This document shows positions 13,636 to 26,754 of a stretch of 64,000 nucleotides of DNA, piece by piece. Position 1 is the stretch's first letter. Every line of letters starts with the position of its first letter. A program made the translations under genes and the position numbers. Under the pieces are notes generated by a model. That model was not told the origin of the DNA. It searched no databases and saw nothing but the letters and a program-made list of their open reading frames with translations. The DNA comes from Lingula anatina (Eukaryota > Brachiopoda > Lingulata > Lingulida > Lingulidae), in NCBI RefSeq assembly GCF_001039355.2, contig NW_019775835.1, positions 322,037 through 386,036 on the forward strand. Direction: 5' to 3'.

Positions 13636-13672
13636 TGACGTCACAGACAGGCACTTTCTGGCGCTGACGTCA
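13636..13672. promoter_or_regulatory. Twin perfect CRE palindromes (TGACGTCA)
   Basis: TGACGTCA occurs at 13636-13643 and again at 13665-13672, 29 bases apart, both in the context CTGACGTCACA. This is the consensus site of CREB/ATF bZIP factors. An exact 8-mer is expected about once per 65 kb by chance, so two this close together is unusual. They lie in the presumed intron of the APCDD1-like gene. Function as an enhancer is inference. Confidence 0.5.
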
Positions 13673-14199
13673 CAAATCAGCTCGCTCTTGCGATATCCTC
13701 TATCATTGCGACAGTTAGTGAGAATGATTGTCTAGTGTTTCTTTAGCTCGCTATTACGCAGTTTTATTTCACCAAAACTTTGTGTGAACAGATAATTTAT
13801 CTCAAATACCTTAAGTCTTTTTAAATAGTAGTCTGTAAACGTATTAGATTGCCAGAAAAAAGGATAATTCAAGCACGACGGGCTATCTCCAATTAAAAGT
13901 TGCTTTAGTCGTCCTTGACGACCAGTCGTAAAGAGGGCAGGCGAGCGCAATAGATCTGTTGTACATCGATCTAAATCAAGCAACAAATACGAAAGTCAGT
14001 GTTGGGGGTTGAAAAAAGGGCGTTTTCGATTACGTGTTTCCGTGGCGAACACATTACCGTGAGCAATAAACTCAGTGAAGTCTTTGGGTGACCTGAACTT
14101 AGTTCTCTGCCAGGTGCTCTACAAAATCTGAGTCAACTGTATTGAAAATCAGAATGGAGCAGGTGTGTGAATTAAGGAATATAATGCCGTAATACTTCG

Positions 14200-14690
14200 A
14201 GCTAATTCCTCGTATCTTCTCTGCTAGTTTAACAGAACATGATTAGATTAGCTATTTCCACTGGCAAACGAACAATGGCCACTTTTAGGGAGATCGCCAT
14301 GTTTGATTTATAATTTACAAGCGGCGGGCCGGCGTAATGATAGCCCGGCTTATTACGTCATAATACACTGATTAAATCCGAAATTCGAATCCCAATCGGG
14401 AAGCCACTCATAAAATGTTGCTCTTTACTTCAAGGGTGGAATGTTTGTGCCATTAAAACTCGCATCCCGCTGTGAAAACCTGCGGCAATTAGCCCCGGAG
14501 TGCTTCAGGATATGAATTGCCTTTGGACTCGGAATATAGCCCCGTTGCGAGTTTGGCATTAATTTGCTGGGGGCCAATGAAAGGTTCAGCAGCTAAGATT
14601 ATTGAGTGTTAATGATGCTGGGAATTAACATCGTTACAAATTTTCTCCGCTGCTGAATCGGAAAGTAGTGGACTTGGCTTAAAACGTCTT
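14200..14690. promoter_or_regulatory. GC-richer non-coding block, candidate cis-regulatory element
   Basis: This block differs from the AT-rich background: it contains GGCGGGCCGGCG, TTACGTCAT, several TAAT homeodomain-type cores and few simple repeats, and has no long open frame on either strand. Such composition is seen in conserved non-coding elements, but conservation is not shown here. Confidence 0.25.
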
Positions 14691-16391
14691 CCAAAGAATA
14701 GGCCTGAAATCTAAATCTATTTTATTATTTATCGCCGTCAATCCCATATTGCATTTGCACAATATTGTTAGCGTACTTTAAGATACATATAATGTCTATA
14801 CGTGTATTACTTATTTATGATTTTTGAAGCACAAAATGTGTATTGCATTTTGACTATAGAATACCATAATTAATTATTTTTCTTCAGCCCGTTGGAAAAG
14901 TAGGAGTAAATCGGTAGAATTAGACGGTGAACTCGGGGCGGTTGTCCTTAATATCCCGTTTGTCAAGTTAGAAAAACAACTAGAGAAACAAATCGTGCGG
15001 AGTAACACCTCTTCTTTGTAGATACTGAAGTATAACACCAAGTACTGACATTTACTGAAATTCGTTCATTAAGTAAAAAAAAAATTATGACAAATTGCCA
15101 AGAAGCGATACCGAAAATCCCGTCGACATTTCGCCCAAAGAGACTGCTCGTCTGATACGTATTAATTTATCTGTAGTCCTGCGTGTCTTCAAATGGCGTG
15201 TCACGTCCTTGTTTTTTTAAGAAAAACAAGGTTTCTTCCCTGACATAAGAATAATATTTCTGTGAAGAAAAAATACAAGGAATTTTGGCATGTTGCCGTG
15301 CACTTGTCCTAAGCAATTTGAGTAAAATATTGACTTAAAAACATATATTCGTAGGGCTTCTCTAAGTTAAGAGCTGGAAAAATTAATGAAAAGAGGTACA
15401 GGAAATATTGTCAAAGAGGCCAAGATATTTTTATCGTCGCACAAATTTCACGAACTTTTGCTTAAACTGACAAATTGACTTAGCCCATGCTAGTCTAACA
15501 ACGTTAAGCACCAGTGAATGGAGGCTCTTCACGCATTATTAACTTTTCAAAGCGAATTTCCTCTTTGGTTTGAGGATCTCTTCGGTGAAACGGCACTAAT
15601 AGGTTAGCAATTAGTAATCTATTTATCAAATAAACGACTTTGCGTAGTTCCAGGGTTAAGCAAGTGTGTGCTGGTATGTAAATATGCATGCATGCACGGA
15701 CGCGTGGACGCAAGTATGTATGAATACGTGTCCGTTCGTGGGTGTGGGCCCGTGTGTATGCACGCGCTCTAACTCACGCGCTCTAACTCTGTGCATATAC
15801 TTGCTAATGAACCTAGCGTCCAGGGTGAAATGCCTTCGTACGGCGTGCAGTCCCCCGTTGGACGAACATTTCAGATTTGTTGCTAAATCTTTTATTCTTT
15901 TTTATTATTTTATTTTATTTTTTTTTTCAAATCCGTGAACTGAAATCTGGTAGGGAACAAGGACAGAGCGAGGAGAGCAATTTGGAGACAGGTGTTTCTC
16001 CGCAATTGGAAGGCGCTATATGGACACTTTTAGTACACGGTACTTCAAGCGTATCCTGGCACTTACGTTACCAGTTAAAAGAAGGGTTCTCTTCCATGAA
16101 TAACATTCCGTATCGCTTTTAAACATGTTTGCCATGTACTTTCCACATAACCCTGGTTATCACATTTAGTTATCCACTTCTCGCCATGTTTACGTGTCTA
16201 ATGGAATTCCAAAGTTGGGTCAGACACTTGGGGTGAGCAATAATTATAAGTGAACTGGAGAAGCCAACTAAAACAAACATACATACTGTTGCAAGAAATT
16301 TCGTAGTTTCAAAGGTCGTTCTGAAGACACCTGCGTCTGATTTTAACCTGAGTGTATACTTGTCTTGTGCAGCCTGCATGTGCCCTTGTAC

Positions 16392-16395
<4 letters not shown>

Positions 16396-16464
<69 letters not shown>

Positions 16465-16472
16465 AGAGAGAG
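16396..16472. repeat. Compound (CT)n(CA)n(GA)n microsatellite
   Basis: Three dinucleotide runs abut: CT from 16396, CA from about 16425 and GA to 16472. Confidence 0.95.
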
Positions 16473-17185
16473 TTTAAAGAAAAAGCGGAATCGCAAGAGT
16501 ATCAAATACCAAAGCCAACAGCACAAGGACACACGTCAAGTGTTTGTGTTTATTCTCTCACCTCTCAGACACCCACTGCCCGGTGATTTTGTTCAGGGAC
16601 TGGACAACCACGCGTTCCCGGCTAGCGTGTTCCGCCAGACTGCGACAAGTGCTCGTGACGTGCTTGACTTGGGTGCCAGACGAACTCCCTTGCACCAAGA
16701 CTACTGAAACAAGAAAATATTATTCACTAGGAAATTTCATGTTGAAATTCAAAGTAATATAATACAGTCACTGACTTACCAAGCGTTGATGACTATCGAA
16801 TAATGAAAATGAATAAATAAAACTATTGTTTCCAAACTTCTATAACTGTATGTTGAACTAGTGAAAGAGTAAAACTGACAAAACAAATTGTGCGGAATGC
16901 AAGTAGATATATTGTAGAAACAACACAATCATGAAATAATTTTTCTTGTAACCTTCTTATTCCTGACGTACCAGTCCGCTTAATCGTTTTAGAAAGGGGT
17001 GATTTATGAAAATAGTATTTTCTCAAGTGTGTTTCATCAAAGCTGATGACATGTCTAGCTGGTAATTGATTTTGCAATTATTATCAAAATATGATCACGT
17101 TTGAAGAGAGAAGCGCTCGACCATATGTCTTCTTATTCTTATATTGGGCTCGTGATTAATGAATGGAGCGATGCACAGAAGGTGA

Positions 17186-17210
17186 TCTCTCTCTCTCTCT
17201 CTCTCTCTCT
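17186..17210. repeat. (CT)n microsatellite
   Basis: About twelve CT units just before the first duplicated block. Confidence 0.9.
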
Positions 17211-17227
17211 TTAAACAAAATGTATTA

Positions 17228-18667
17228 CACGTTACATATGATTTGCATGCAGTACCCATACAGTCCACTGGGAGAATACTGCAAACCCTATATCTCTGCT
17301 GGCAGTTGAAGCTTATAACGATTTTCAGTCGGTTGGATAGAAATGCATCGTTGCCAAAACGTAAAATTTTCCTAGTGCACTACAAAGCTGAGAAAGAGAC
17401 TTCGCATCCTTGTTAACCCCGAAAAACTATTTTTTCGAGCTCTCATCGATTGTTGGCAGGGAAACCAAGCAATAAAGTACTCGCAATTACAACCACTTGA
17501 ACAGAGCAATCAGAGAAACCGGGGAAATAATTCGTTAGACCCTCCCATGCTTTGAGTTACTTTCGTCCTTTTCAGGGCCACTTGGTCCCCTCGTCTATGC
17601 CCAGGAATAGGGTTTCTAGGCAAACTCGAATACATGTATTTCCTCCCCATTTGACTCAATTTGGTCGGATAACAAGACTCTAATTGCTGTATACAAATCA
17701 GAATCGACACAAATAACAAGGCATGTGTTTGATTAGCAGGCTCCACGATACATACAGTACAGCCGTCGTCTTATTAGCACCGGTAGAATACGATGTTACC
17801 CGCAAGAACTTGAGTGATACAAAATTCAATTAGTAGGCGCGCATCTCTTCTTTCAATTCACTAACATTTGCGGATGGAGCTCAAGGGGTGGTCCCCCCGA
17901 CCGAAAAGAAAAGATTGCTTTAATGATGTTTGAATACAGGTACATGAAAATTCCGGCAGCCTGGTTCTAGCTGTTTTTTTTTTCACAGACCGCCATGTGT
18001 TGAAGTTAACTGTGCCTCTCAAGCTATTCGTACATAGCTGTCTTGCCATACGTCTGTTATTCTGGGTACTTTCAGGAATTGAACTCCACGTTTTGTTAGA
18101 AAATCGGGTATTCTGGAGAAGCTATTTTTTCTGGCAAACATTACACACACACACGCGCGCGCACAAAAACATATAAAGAGAGAGACAGAGATACTCAAGT
18201 TTTACAAAAGGCCATATTCGACCAAAAGAAAACCCTTTGCAAACGCTTCAACATGTAAATTGTCAGATGTTAATATGTTGGCAAATTATTGTCCTGGTAA
18301 CATGAATAAATTCGTTCACTGAATCACAGGAACACGACATCTCGGCGCTGCTAATTCCGAGCACCACAATCAAACATGTTTACCATGAGCTTATTAGCAA
18401 TCTCCTATCATTTGATACGAAGCGATTATTTGATACGTGCGGATTTCGAGCTGCTGTGTTCATGTATGTTTAATTTGCAGCAGCAGATCTGTTTTACATG
18501 CAAGATTTGGAAGGGAGTTCCCTGCTTTCAGAGAAACGTTATCTACCATAAATATTTACTGGGACAGAACTTCGAATGTCGGATAACAATTGTATCAAAT
18601 AGCGTTATCAAAATGCAATAGTATCATTCATGTTGTATTATAGGGGTTTGATGTTTTAGTTTAAATC

Positions 18668-18704
<37 letters not shown>

Positions 18705-18879
18705 GGGGGAGAAGATAGAGAATACAGTATCCACTAAAACATGTACAACCAGCAGGATATGAAAAAGCCATCTATAAATTTGCTGTACATTTCCTATTTC
18801 TCGAATTACACATATTACACATTACGTACATCAGAGCTATTATTTCGTTGTCGCCCATAAACACTTTTAACGACACGCA
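17228..18879. repeat. Duplicated block A, copy 1
   Basis: This 1652-base segment is repeated at 18989-20640 with a constant offset of 1761 and only a handful of substitutions (for example CCCTATATC versus CCCTGTATC, GGTACTTTC versus GGTACGTTC). It ends exactly at the N run. The constant offset and the gap at the junction point to an assembly duplication of one locus. Short open frames inside are repeated with it and have no recognisable product. Confidence 0.95.
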
Positions 18880-18988
18880 NNNNNNNNNNNNNNNNNNNNN
18901 NNNNNNNNNNNNNNNNNNNNNNNNNNNNNNNNNNNNNNNNNNNNNNNNNNNNNNNNNNNNNNNNNNNNNNNNNNNNNNNNNNNNNNNN
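18880..18988. other. Assembly gap (109 N)
   Basis: A run of N directly visible. Both sides carry the ends of the same duplicated block. Confidence 0.99.
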
Positions 18989-20428
18989 CACGTTACATAT
19001 GATTTGCATGCAGTACCCATACAGTCCACTGGGAGAATACTGCAAACCCTGTATCTCTGCTGGCAGTTGAAGCTTATAACGATTTTCAGTCGGTTGGATA
19101 GAAATGCATCGTTGCCAAAACGTAAAATTTTCCTAGTGCACTACAAAGCAGAGAAAGAGACTTCGCATCCTTGTTAACCCCGAAAAACTATTTTTTCGAG
19201 CTCTCATCGATTGTTGGCAGGGAAACCCAGCAATAAAGTACTCGCAATTACAACCACTTGAGCAGAGCAATCAGAGAAACCGGGGAAATAATTCGTTAGA
19301 CCCTCCCATGCTTTGAGTTACTTTCGTCCTTTTCAGGGCCACTTGGTCCCCTCGTCTATGCCCAGGAATAGGGTTTCTAGGCAAACTCGAATACATGTAT
19401 TTCCTCCCCATTTGACTCAATTTGGTCGGATAACAAGACTCTAATTGCTGTATACAAATCAGAATCGACACAAATAACAAGGCATGTGTTTGATTAGCAG
19501 GCTCCACGATACATACAGTACAGCCGTCGTCTTATTAGCACCGGTAGAATACGATGTTACCCGCAAGAACTTGAGTGATACAAAATTCAATTAGTAGGCG
19601 CGCATCTCTTCTTTCAATTCACTAACATTTGCGGATGGAGCTCAAGGGGTGGTCCCCCCGACCGAAAAGAAAAGATTGCTTTAATGATGTTTGAATACAG
19701 GTACATGAAAATTCCGGCAGCCTGGTTCTAGCTGTTTTTTTTTTCACAGACCGCCATGTGTTGAAGTTAACTGTGCCTCTCAAGCTATTCGTACATAGCT
19801 GTCTTGCCATACGTCTGTTATTCTGGGTACGTTCAGGAATTGAACTCCACGTTTTGATAGAAAATCGGGTATTCTGGAGAAGCTATTTTTTCTGGCAAAC
19901 ATTACACACACACACGCGCGCGCACAAAAACATATAAAGAGAGAGACAGAGATACTCAAGTTTTACAAAAGGCCATATTCGACCAAAAGAAAACCCTTTG
20001 CAAACGCTTCAACATGTAAATTGTCAGATGTTAATATGTTGGCAAATTATTGTCCTGGTAACATGAATAAATTCGTTCACTGAATCACAGGAACAAGACA
20101 TCTCGGCGCTGCTAATTCCGAGCACCACAATCAAACATGTTTACCATGAGCTTATTAGCAATCTCCTATCATTTGATACGAAGCGATTATTTGATACGTG
20201 CGGATTTCGAGCTGCTGTGTTCATGTATGTTTAATTTGCAGCAGCAGATCTGTTTTACATGCAAGATTTGGAAGGGAGTTCCCTGCTTTCAGAGAAACGT
20301 TATCTACCATAAATATTTACTGGGACAGAACTTCGAATGTCGGATAACAATTGTATCAAATAGCGTTATCAAAATGCAATAGTATCATTCATGTTGTATT
20401 ATAGGGGTTTGATGTTTTAGTTTAAATC

Positions 20429-20465
<37 letters not shown>

Positions 20466-20640
20466 GGGGGAGAAGATAGAGAATACAGTATCCACTAAAA
20501 CATGTACAACCAGCAGGATATGAAAAAGCCATCTATAAATTTGCTGTACATTTCCTATTTCTCGAATTACACATATTACACATTACGTACATCAGAGCTA
20601 TTATTTCGTTGTCGCCCATAAACACTTTTAACGACACGCA
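18989..20640. repeat. Duplicated block A, copy 2
   Basis: Near-identical copy of 17228-18879 with no length difference over its whole extent. Its 3' part (19832 onward) is present a third time from 23877. Confidence 0.95.
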
Positions 20641-21806
20641 CCAATTCAGCATCCCATTAAACGCATCATAAAATCAGCAATTAAATCAGGCAAGCGGCCA
20701 AAGGTTCGATGTTATTCAATCTATTTATACAACACTTCAAAGTGACAAGGCGACAGCGTTCATCCCATTAAATTTAGATAGTGTATATTATTAATGGACA
20801 AAGCAGCTCGAGTTGCTCACCAGCCTACGACTAATGATATTATTTGAAAGGAACAAATGAATGACCAGACTGAAAACTACATTGTGTATGTGTTAGATGA
20901 CCGCGGTCTTAGAGCGCCTTAATGTGACATAGTTGCGTTCACTCAAAATTTGCTTCGACCGCCACAAGACCACTTAAAGGTGCGTCCAGACATGGAGGGA
21001 ATGGACCGGGCAGTTGAGTTGAGACTGGGCCGCTGCCAAAGACTTGTATGGTATGAAAATCTATGCATGGAATTCGACAGAAGTTTATATATAGAATATA
21101 GAACGAGGTAAAGAAGTCGATTTAGAAATCAATCTCGCCAAAAAGAAACTTTTAGACCATTGCCCTTGCTGCGATCAGGTGGGCTCCAGAAGTATACCGC
21201 ACGACAGACAACCGAATCAATCCAACATCAAATTTTAATGCCCGAAAAACCTCACAGTGCTCCCACTCTGCTCCGCCTGTAGTCCAAAGTGTGCATCGGC
21301 CTATGTGGGAAGGTAACCCATAAGGATAAACCGAATGTGAAACACAAAACTCCTTCGTCGTTTAGTAAATTATTCATCATCCAGCGAGCTAGCTAGCGGC
21401 CCCCATAATGATCCGTGAGAAGCGAACACCAGGGACGGGTGATTAGCTCAACGGGACAGATAAACAGCGTTTTGCTCTTCGCGAGACCTTTTTCATTTGT
21501 CAGGGGAAATGAATATCTTTTAATAAGGCCTTGTTCTAAATTGTTATCCCAGGCTTTCGCTTCCATGTCGATGATTGCAGCATAGATTTTGACAGAAAAT
21601 GAAACGTAGACTTAATGCGGATTAATACAGCAGTAAAGAATACGGCGCTTGTGGTAGTACAGACCTTGATCGCGTTGCACCGAGGGGTCTTGGGCTTTAT
21701 GCCGGTCGTTGGGGGTGGGGTTTGGTACACGGTGAAGGATAAAAGAGTAAAATATCTGTCTCGCTTTACAGTGAACAAGTGCTTTTAAAACTCACAGCAA
21801 TAATGA

Positions 21807-21868
21807 AAAAAAGGGAGAAAAAAAAAGAGAAGAAGAAGAAGAAGGAGAAGAAGAAAGAAGCAGAGGAG
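21807..21868. repeat. Purine-rich GAA/AAG tract
   Basis: A strand-asymmetric run of A and G with GAA units; the allelic equivalent is at about 25834-25905. Tracts like this can form triplex DNA; no function is implied. Confidence 0.8.
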
Positions 21869-22085
21869 GAACTCAACCCGCGCCCCACCAGTCTCCTTCC
21901 TTCGCCCTGATTTTCAGCAATTACTACAAACAACGAAGTCATGCGGATAGAGGAGCGTTGTTTTCAGTTTTTTCTGTATCTCTGGGTGCCCCATATGCCT
22001 GAGTGAAAAATCCACGGATAATTTTAAGTCAATTAAAGCGTACATCTTCACATTTTCAACCGGTATATTCATTTTTAACTTACAG

Positions 22086-22214
22086 CAGGCCTACCCAACT
22101 ACCAGACTCGGCACCTAAGGATCCTGAATTAACCGGTATATCGGACCACACTACCCGTTTTCAAGGTGATCGACGGGATCCTTAGGTGCCGAGTCTGGTA
22201 GTTAGGTAGGCCTG
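22086..22214. mobile_element. Fold-back (palindromic) element, haplotype copy with shortened right arm
   Basis: Starts CAGGCCTACC and ends with its complement GGTAGGCCTG, flanked on both sides by TTACAG (22080-22085 and 22215-22220), consistent with a 6-bp target duplication. Compared with the allelic copy at 26111-26257, the inner part of the right arm is missing and replaced by a few unrelated bases. No coding capacity, so a non-autonomous element. Confidence 0.7.
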
Positions 22215-22673
22215 TTACAGGGGTAAGATGAATCTACAAAGTAACACCGAGTTCTTGGCCAACCTGCAAACGGGTAAACGGTTACCACTTCTTCAAGGTG
22301 TAAAAATGCGGACTCTCAATTTTTGTTCATCGTTAAAAATATGAAGTAGTAAACTGTACATAAGGCAACTGAAAACAATCGAAAACAAAGGAAATTGAAG
22401 TATTAGTTTCATGTTAAAATCGAGAAAGAACCCTTGGCAATGCCCTTAAGCTTTTCTCCAGCAGACGGCACGGAAAGTATCCGAACAGATTATTGATGTT
22501 ATAAATGTAATATACTGCTTACAAATACACTCCAATGACTCACCCATTATCACAATGTTACTGCACTCGCATGGTCATTAGTTTTCATTACAAAATCTCT
22601 GGTTTTGATACGTACAATGTGTGGAGAACCTGGGAGCAAATACCGTGACACTTCCTGCTAAAATATTGTTTGT

Positions 22674-22676
<3 letters not shown>

Positions 22677-22727
<51 letters not shown>
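22677..22727. repeat. (GA)n microsatellite
   Basis: About 25 GA units; the copy at 26721-26752 is shorter, as expected for a polymorphic microsatellite. Confidence 0.95.
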
Positions 22728-22730
<3 letters not shown>

Positions 22731-23873
22731 AGAATTTTCAGCGCATTTAGCAGGAATAGGTCACGTTATGATTAATTTTGATTTTATTCTTTACTTTGAT
22801 TTTGAACACAAAGCCCCCCCCCCCCTACGAATGTGTCTGTCACCAAAGCCTGGCATTTTATTTTTCCCCCGTTTTGCTAAGTTTCATCTAGTCCGTAAAA
22901 ATAATCAAGACCATATTTCATAACATTTTCTGATGTAAATCAGAAAATCATTGTACTAAGCAAACTTTTGTATTATTTTATAGCGCGTGCGCGCACGTGC
23001 ACCCACTCAAGCACATGCGCAAAAGCACTCCTTTTTAAATTCTTAATTAGTCGAAACATCAGGCTGATGAGTCTCCCAGGTAGCTCTGCCAGATCAAGGC
23101 AAGTGCACGTGGGGTGCTCGGCGTGACACAACCTGTGAACCGCAGGGTGCCGAGACTACACCTGTCACCTTGGCCTGCGTTGCTGTGATAACAGTTTTAA
23201 CAGTACTTCTAATGTGCGCCGTCTGTTTTTCACGCCGTGCTAAACTGAGTTCACCCTGTGCTAGGACGAATGTTCGTTTTATTCGTCCAAGCCCTGTGTT
23301 TTATTTAGATGCATTGCTGGCGCTGACAATGCGTTCACGAAGTCTTCTATACAAGTATTATGTTCATGAGACATTTGTGGAGTCCAGTTTTAGCAAATAA
23401 CTTTTATTATTCTGATGATGATGGTGATGATGATGTTGTACACTGAAATAAAAGCACAGGATTGGAAACAAGCCAAGAAAATCATTGTAATGTCATTGTT
23501 ATTGCAATCCATCAAACACCAGTCGACTAAACACATCAACTAAGCGCTACAAGCAGGGTGATTTAATATTAACTTAATCCCAACTTCGCAGGAATGAATC
23601 CGTCGTCGAGCACATATGCGACCGACGCGACCAGGTTGATCAAATAATGAGAAATTACACGTAATGAAATTTGGCTTCATATTCATGTGAACAGTCAACA
23701 AAATATACTCTATAATGACCGAATGCTAGGCACGGTATAAATTCTCATTAATATAGTGAAAACATTGGGACCTAGAAGAACAATATGTGACAGGCAGACG
23801 AATTTAAGGGGGTTTACACTTGGGATTGTGGAGCGATCTTCGTGCAAATAAGGCCCAGGTTTAAAAAAAAACA

Positions 23874-23874
23874 N
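23874..23874. other. Single-N gap joining copies of block B
   Basis: One N stands between the end of copy 1 and the start of copy 2 of a 4 kb duplicate. Confidence 0.95.
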
Positions 23875-26110
23875 CTTTCAGGAATTGAACTCCACGTTTT
23901 GTTAGAAAATCGGGTATTCTGGAGAAGCTATTTTTTCTGGCAAACATTACACACACAAACGCGCGCGCACAAAAACATACAAAGAGAGAGACAGAGATAC
24001 TCAAGTTTTACAAAAGGACATATTCGACCAAAAGAAAACCCTTTGCATGCGCTTCAACATGTAAATTGTCAGATGTTAATATGTTGGCAAATTATTGTCC
24101 TGGTAACATGAATAAATTCGTTCACTGAATCACAGGAACACGACATCTCGGCGCTGCTAATTCCGAGCACCACAATCAAACATGTTTACCATGAGCTTAT
24201 TAGCAATCTCCTATCATTTGATACGAAGCGATTATTTGATACGTGCGGATTTCGAGCTGCTGTGTTCATGTATGTTTAATTTGCAGCAGCAGATCTGTTT
24301 TACATGCAAGATTTGGAAGGGAGTTCCCTGCTTTCAGAGAAACGTTATCTACCATAAATATTTACTGAGACAGAACTTCGAATGTCGGATAACAATTGTA
24401 TCAAATAGCGTTATCAAAATGCAATAGTATCATTCATGTTATATTATAGGGGTTTGGTGTTTTAGTTTAAATCAACAGAGAGAGAGAGGGGTGGGGGAGA
24501 AGCAAGAGAATACAGTATCCACTAAAACATGTACAACCAGCAGGATATGAAAAAGCCATCTATAAATTTGCTGTACATTTCCTATTTCTCGAATTACACA
24601 TATTACACATTACGTACATCAGAGCTATTATTTCGTTGTCGCCCATAAACACTTTTAACGACACGCATCAATTCAGCATCCCATTAAACGCATCATAAAA
24701 TCAGCAATTAAATCAGGCAAGCGGCCAAAGGTTCGATGTTATTCAATCTATTTATACAACACTTCAAAGTGACAAGGCGACAGCGTTCATCCCATTAAAT
24801 TTAGATAGTGTATATTATTAATGGACAAAGCAGCTCGAGTTGCTCACCAGCCTACGACTAATGATATTATTTGAAAGGAACAAATGAATGACCAGACTGG
24901 AAACTACACTGTGTATGTGTTAGATGACCGCGGTCTTAGAGCGCCTTAATGTGACATAGTTGCGTTCACTCAAAATTGGCTTCGACCGCCACAAGACCAC
25001 TAAAAGGTGCGTCCAGACATGGAGGGAATGGACCGGGCAGTTGAGATGCCGCTGCCAAAGACTTGTATGGTATGAAAATCTATGCATGGAATTCGACAGA
25101 AGTTTACATATAGAATGTAGAACGGGGGAAAGCGGTCGATTTATAAAATCAATCTCGCCAAAAAGAAACTTTTAGACCATTGCCCTTGCTGCAATCAGGT
25201 GGGCTTCAGAAGTATACCGCACGACAGACAACCGAATCAATCCAACATCAATTTTAATGCCCGAAAAACCTCACAGTGCTCCCACTCTGCTCCGCCTGTA
25301 GTCCAAAGTGTGCGTCGGCCTATATGTGAAGGAAGCCTATAAGGATAAACCAAATGTGAAACACAAACTCCTTCGTCGTTTAGTAAATTATTCATCATCC
25401 AGCGAGCTAGCTAGCGGCCCCCATAATGATCCGTGAGAAGCGAACACCAGGGACGGGTGATTAGCTCAACGGGACAGATAAACAGCGTTTTGCTCTTCGC
25501 AAGACCTTTTTCATTTGTCAGGGGAAATGAATATCTTTTAATAAGGCCTTGTTCTAAATTGTTATCCCAGGCTTTCGCTTCCATGTCGATGATTGCAGCA
25601 TAGATTTTGACAGAAAATGAAACGTAGACTTAATGCGGATTAATACAGCTGTAAAGAATACGACGCTTGTGGTAGTATAGACCTTGATCGCGTTGCACCG
25701 AGGGGTCTTGGGGTTTATGTCGGTCGTTGGGGGTGGGGTTTGGTACACGATAAAAGAGTACAGGATAAAAGAGTAAAATATCAATCTGTCTCGCTTTACA
25801 GTGAACAAGTGCTTTTAAAACTCACAGCAATAATGAAAAAAAGGGAGAAAAAAATAGAAGAAGAAGAAGAAGAAGGAGAAGAAGAAAAAGAAGCAGAGGA
25901 GGAACGCTCCGCCAGTCTCCTTCCTTCGCCTTGATTTTCAGCAATTACTACAAACAACGAAGTCATGCGGATAGAGGAGCGTTGTTTTCAGTTTTCTCTG
26001 TATCTCTGGGTGCCCCATATGCCTGAGTGGTTAAATCCACAGAAAATTTTAAGTCAATTAAAGCGTACATCTTCACATTTTCAACCGGTATATTCAGTTT
26101 TAACTTACAG

Positions 26111-26257
26111 CAGGCCTACCCAACTACCAGACTCGGCACCTAAGGATCCTGAATTAACCGGTATATCGGACCACACTACCCGTTTTCAAGGTGTGTGTCC
26201 GATATACCGGTTAATTCAGGATCCTTAGGTGCCGAGTCTGGTAGTTGGGTAGGCCTG
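26111..26257. mobile_element. Fold-back element with perfect 61-bp inverted arms
   Basis: Left arm 26111-26171 and right arm 26197-26257 are exact reverse complements over 61 bases, separated by a 25-base loop. The element is bordered by TTACAG on each side (26105-26110 and 26258-26263), a likely 6-bp target site duplication. It is 147 bp, has no open frame of interest, and fits a palindromic MITE or fold-back transposon. The superfamily is not identified. Confidence 0.8.
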
Positions 26258-26716
26258 TTACAGGGGTAAGATGAATCTACAAAGTAACACCGAGTTCTTT
26301 GCCAACCTGCAAACGGGTAAACGGTTACCACTTCTTCAAGGTGTAAAAATGCGGACTCTCAATTTTTGTTCATCGTTAAAAATATGAAGTAGTAAACTGT
26401 ACATAAGGCAACTGAAAACAATCGAAAACAAAGGAAATTGAAGTATTAGTTTCAATTTTTAAGTCGAGAAAGAACCCTTGGCAATGCCCTTAAGCTTTTC
26501 TCCAGCAGACGGCACGGAAAGTATCCGAACAGATTATTGATGTTATAAATGTAATATACTGCTTACAAATACACTCCAATGACTCACCCATTATCACAAT
26601 GTTACTGCACTCGCATGGTCATTAGTTTTCATTACAAAATCTCTGGTTTGATACGTACAATGTGTGGAGAACCTGGGAGCAAATACCGTGACACTTCCTG
26701 CTAAAATATTGTTTGT

Positions 26717-26720
<4 letters not shown>

Positions 26721-26752
<32 letters not shown>
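26721..26752. repeat. (GA)n microsatellite
   Basis: About sixteen GA units, the shorter counterpart of 22677-22727. Confidence 0.9.

Positions 26753-26754
<2 letters not shown>

Larger units (their letters stand above)
19832..23873. repeat. Duplicated block B, copy 1
   Basis: Repeated from 23877 to about 27925, after a single N at 23874. The copies differ in GA-repeat length (20432-20461 versus about 24477-24488; 22677-22727 versus 26721-26752), in small indels around 21015 versus 25050, and in the fold-back element described separately. This pattern fits two diverged haplotypes placed in tandem. Confidence 0.92.

Noticed and set aside
14376-14400. TTCGAATCCC resembling a tRNA T-loop
   Set aside because: No matching A box, acceptor stem or anticodon arm can be drawn around it.
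17510-20382. Open frames of 62-81 codons repeated two or three times, which could look like a small gene family
   Set aside because: They repeat only because the assembly block is duplicated at gaps; no protein features are recognised.
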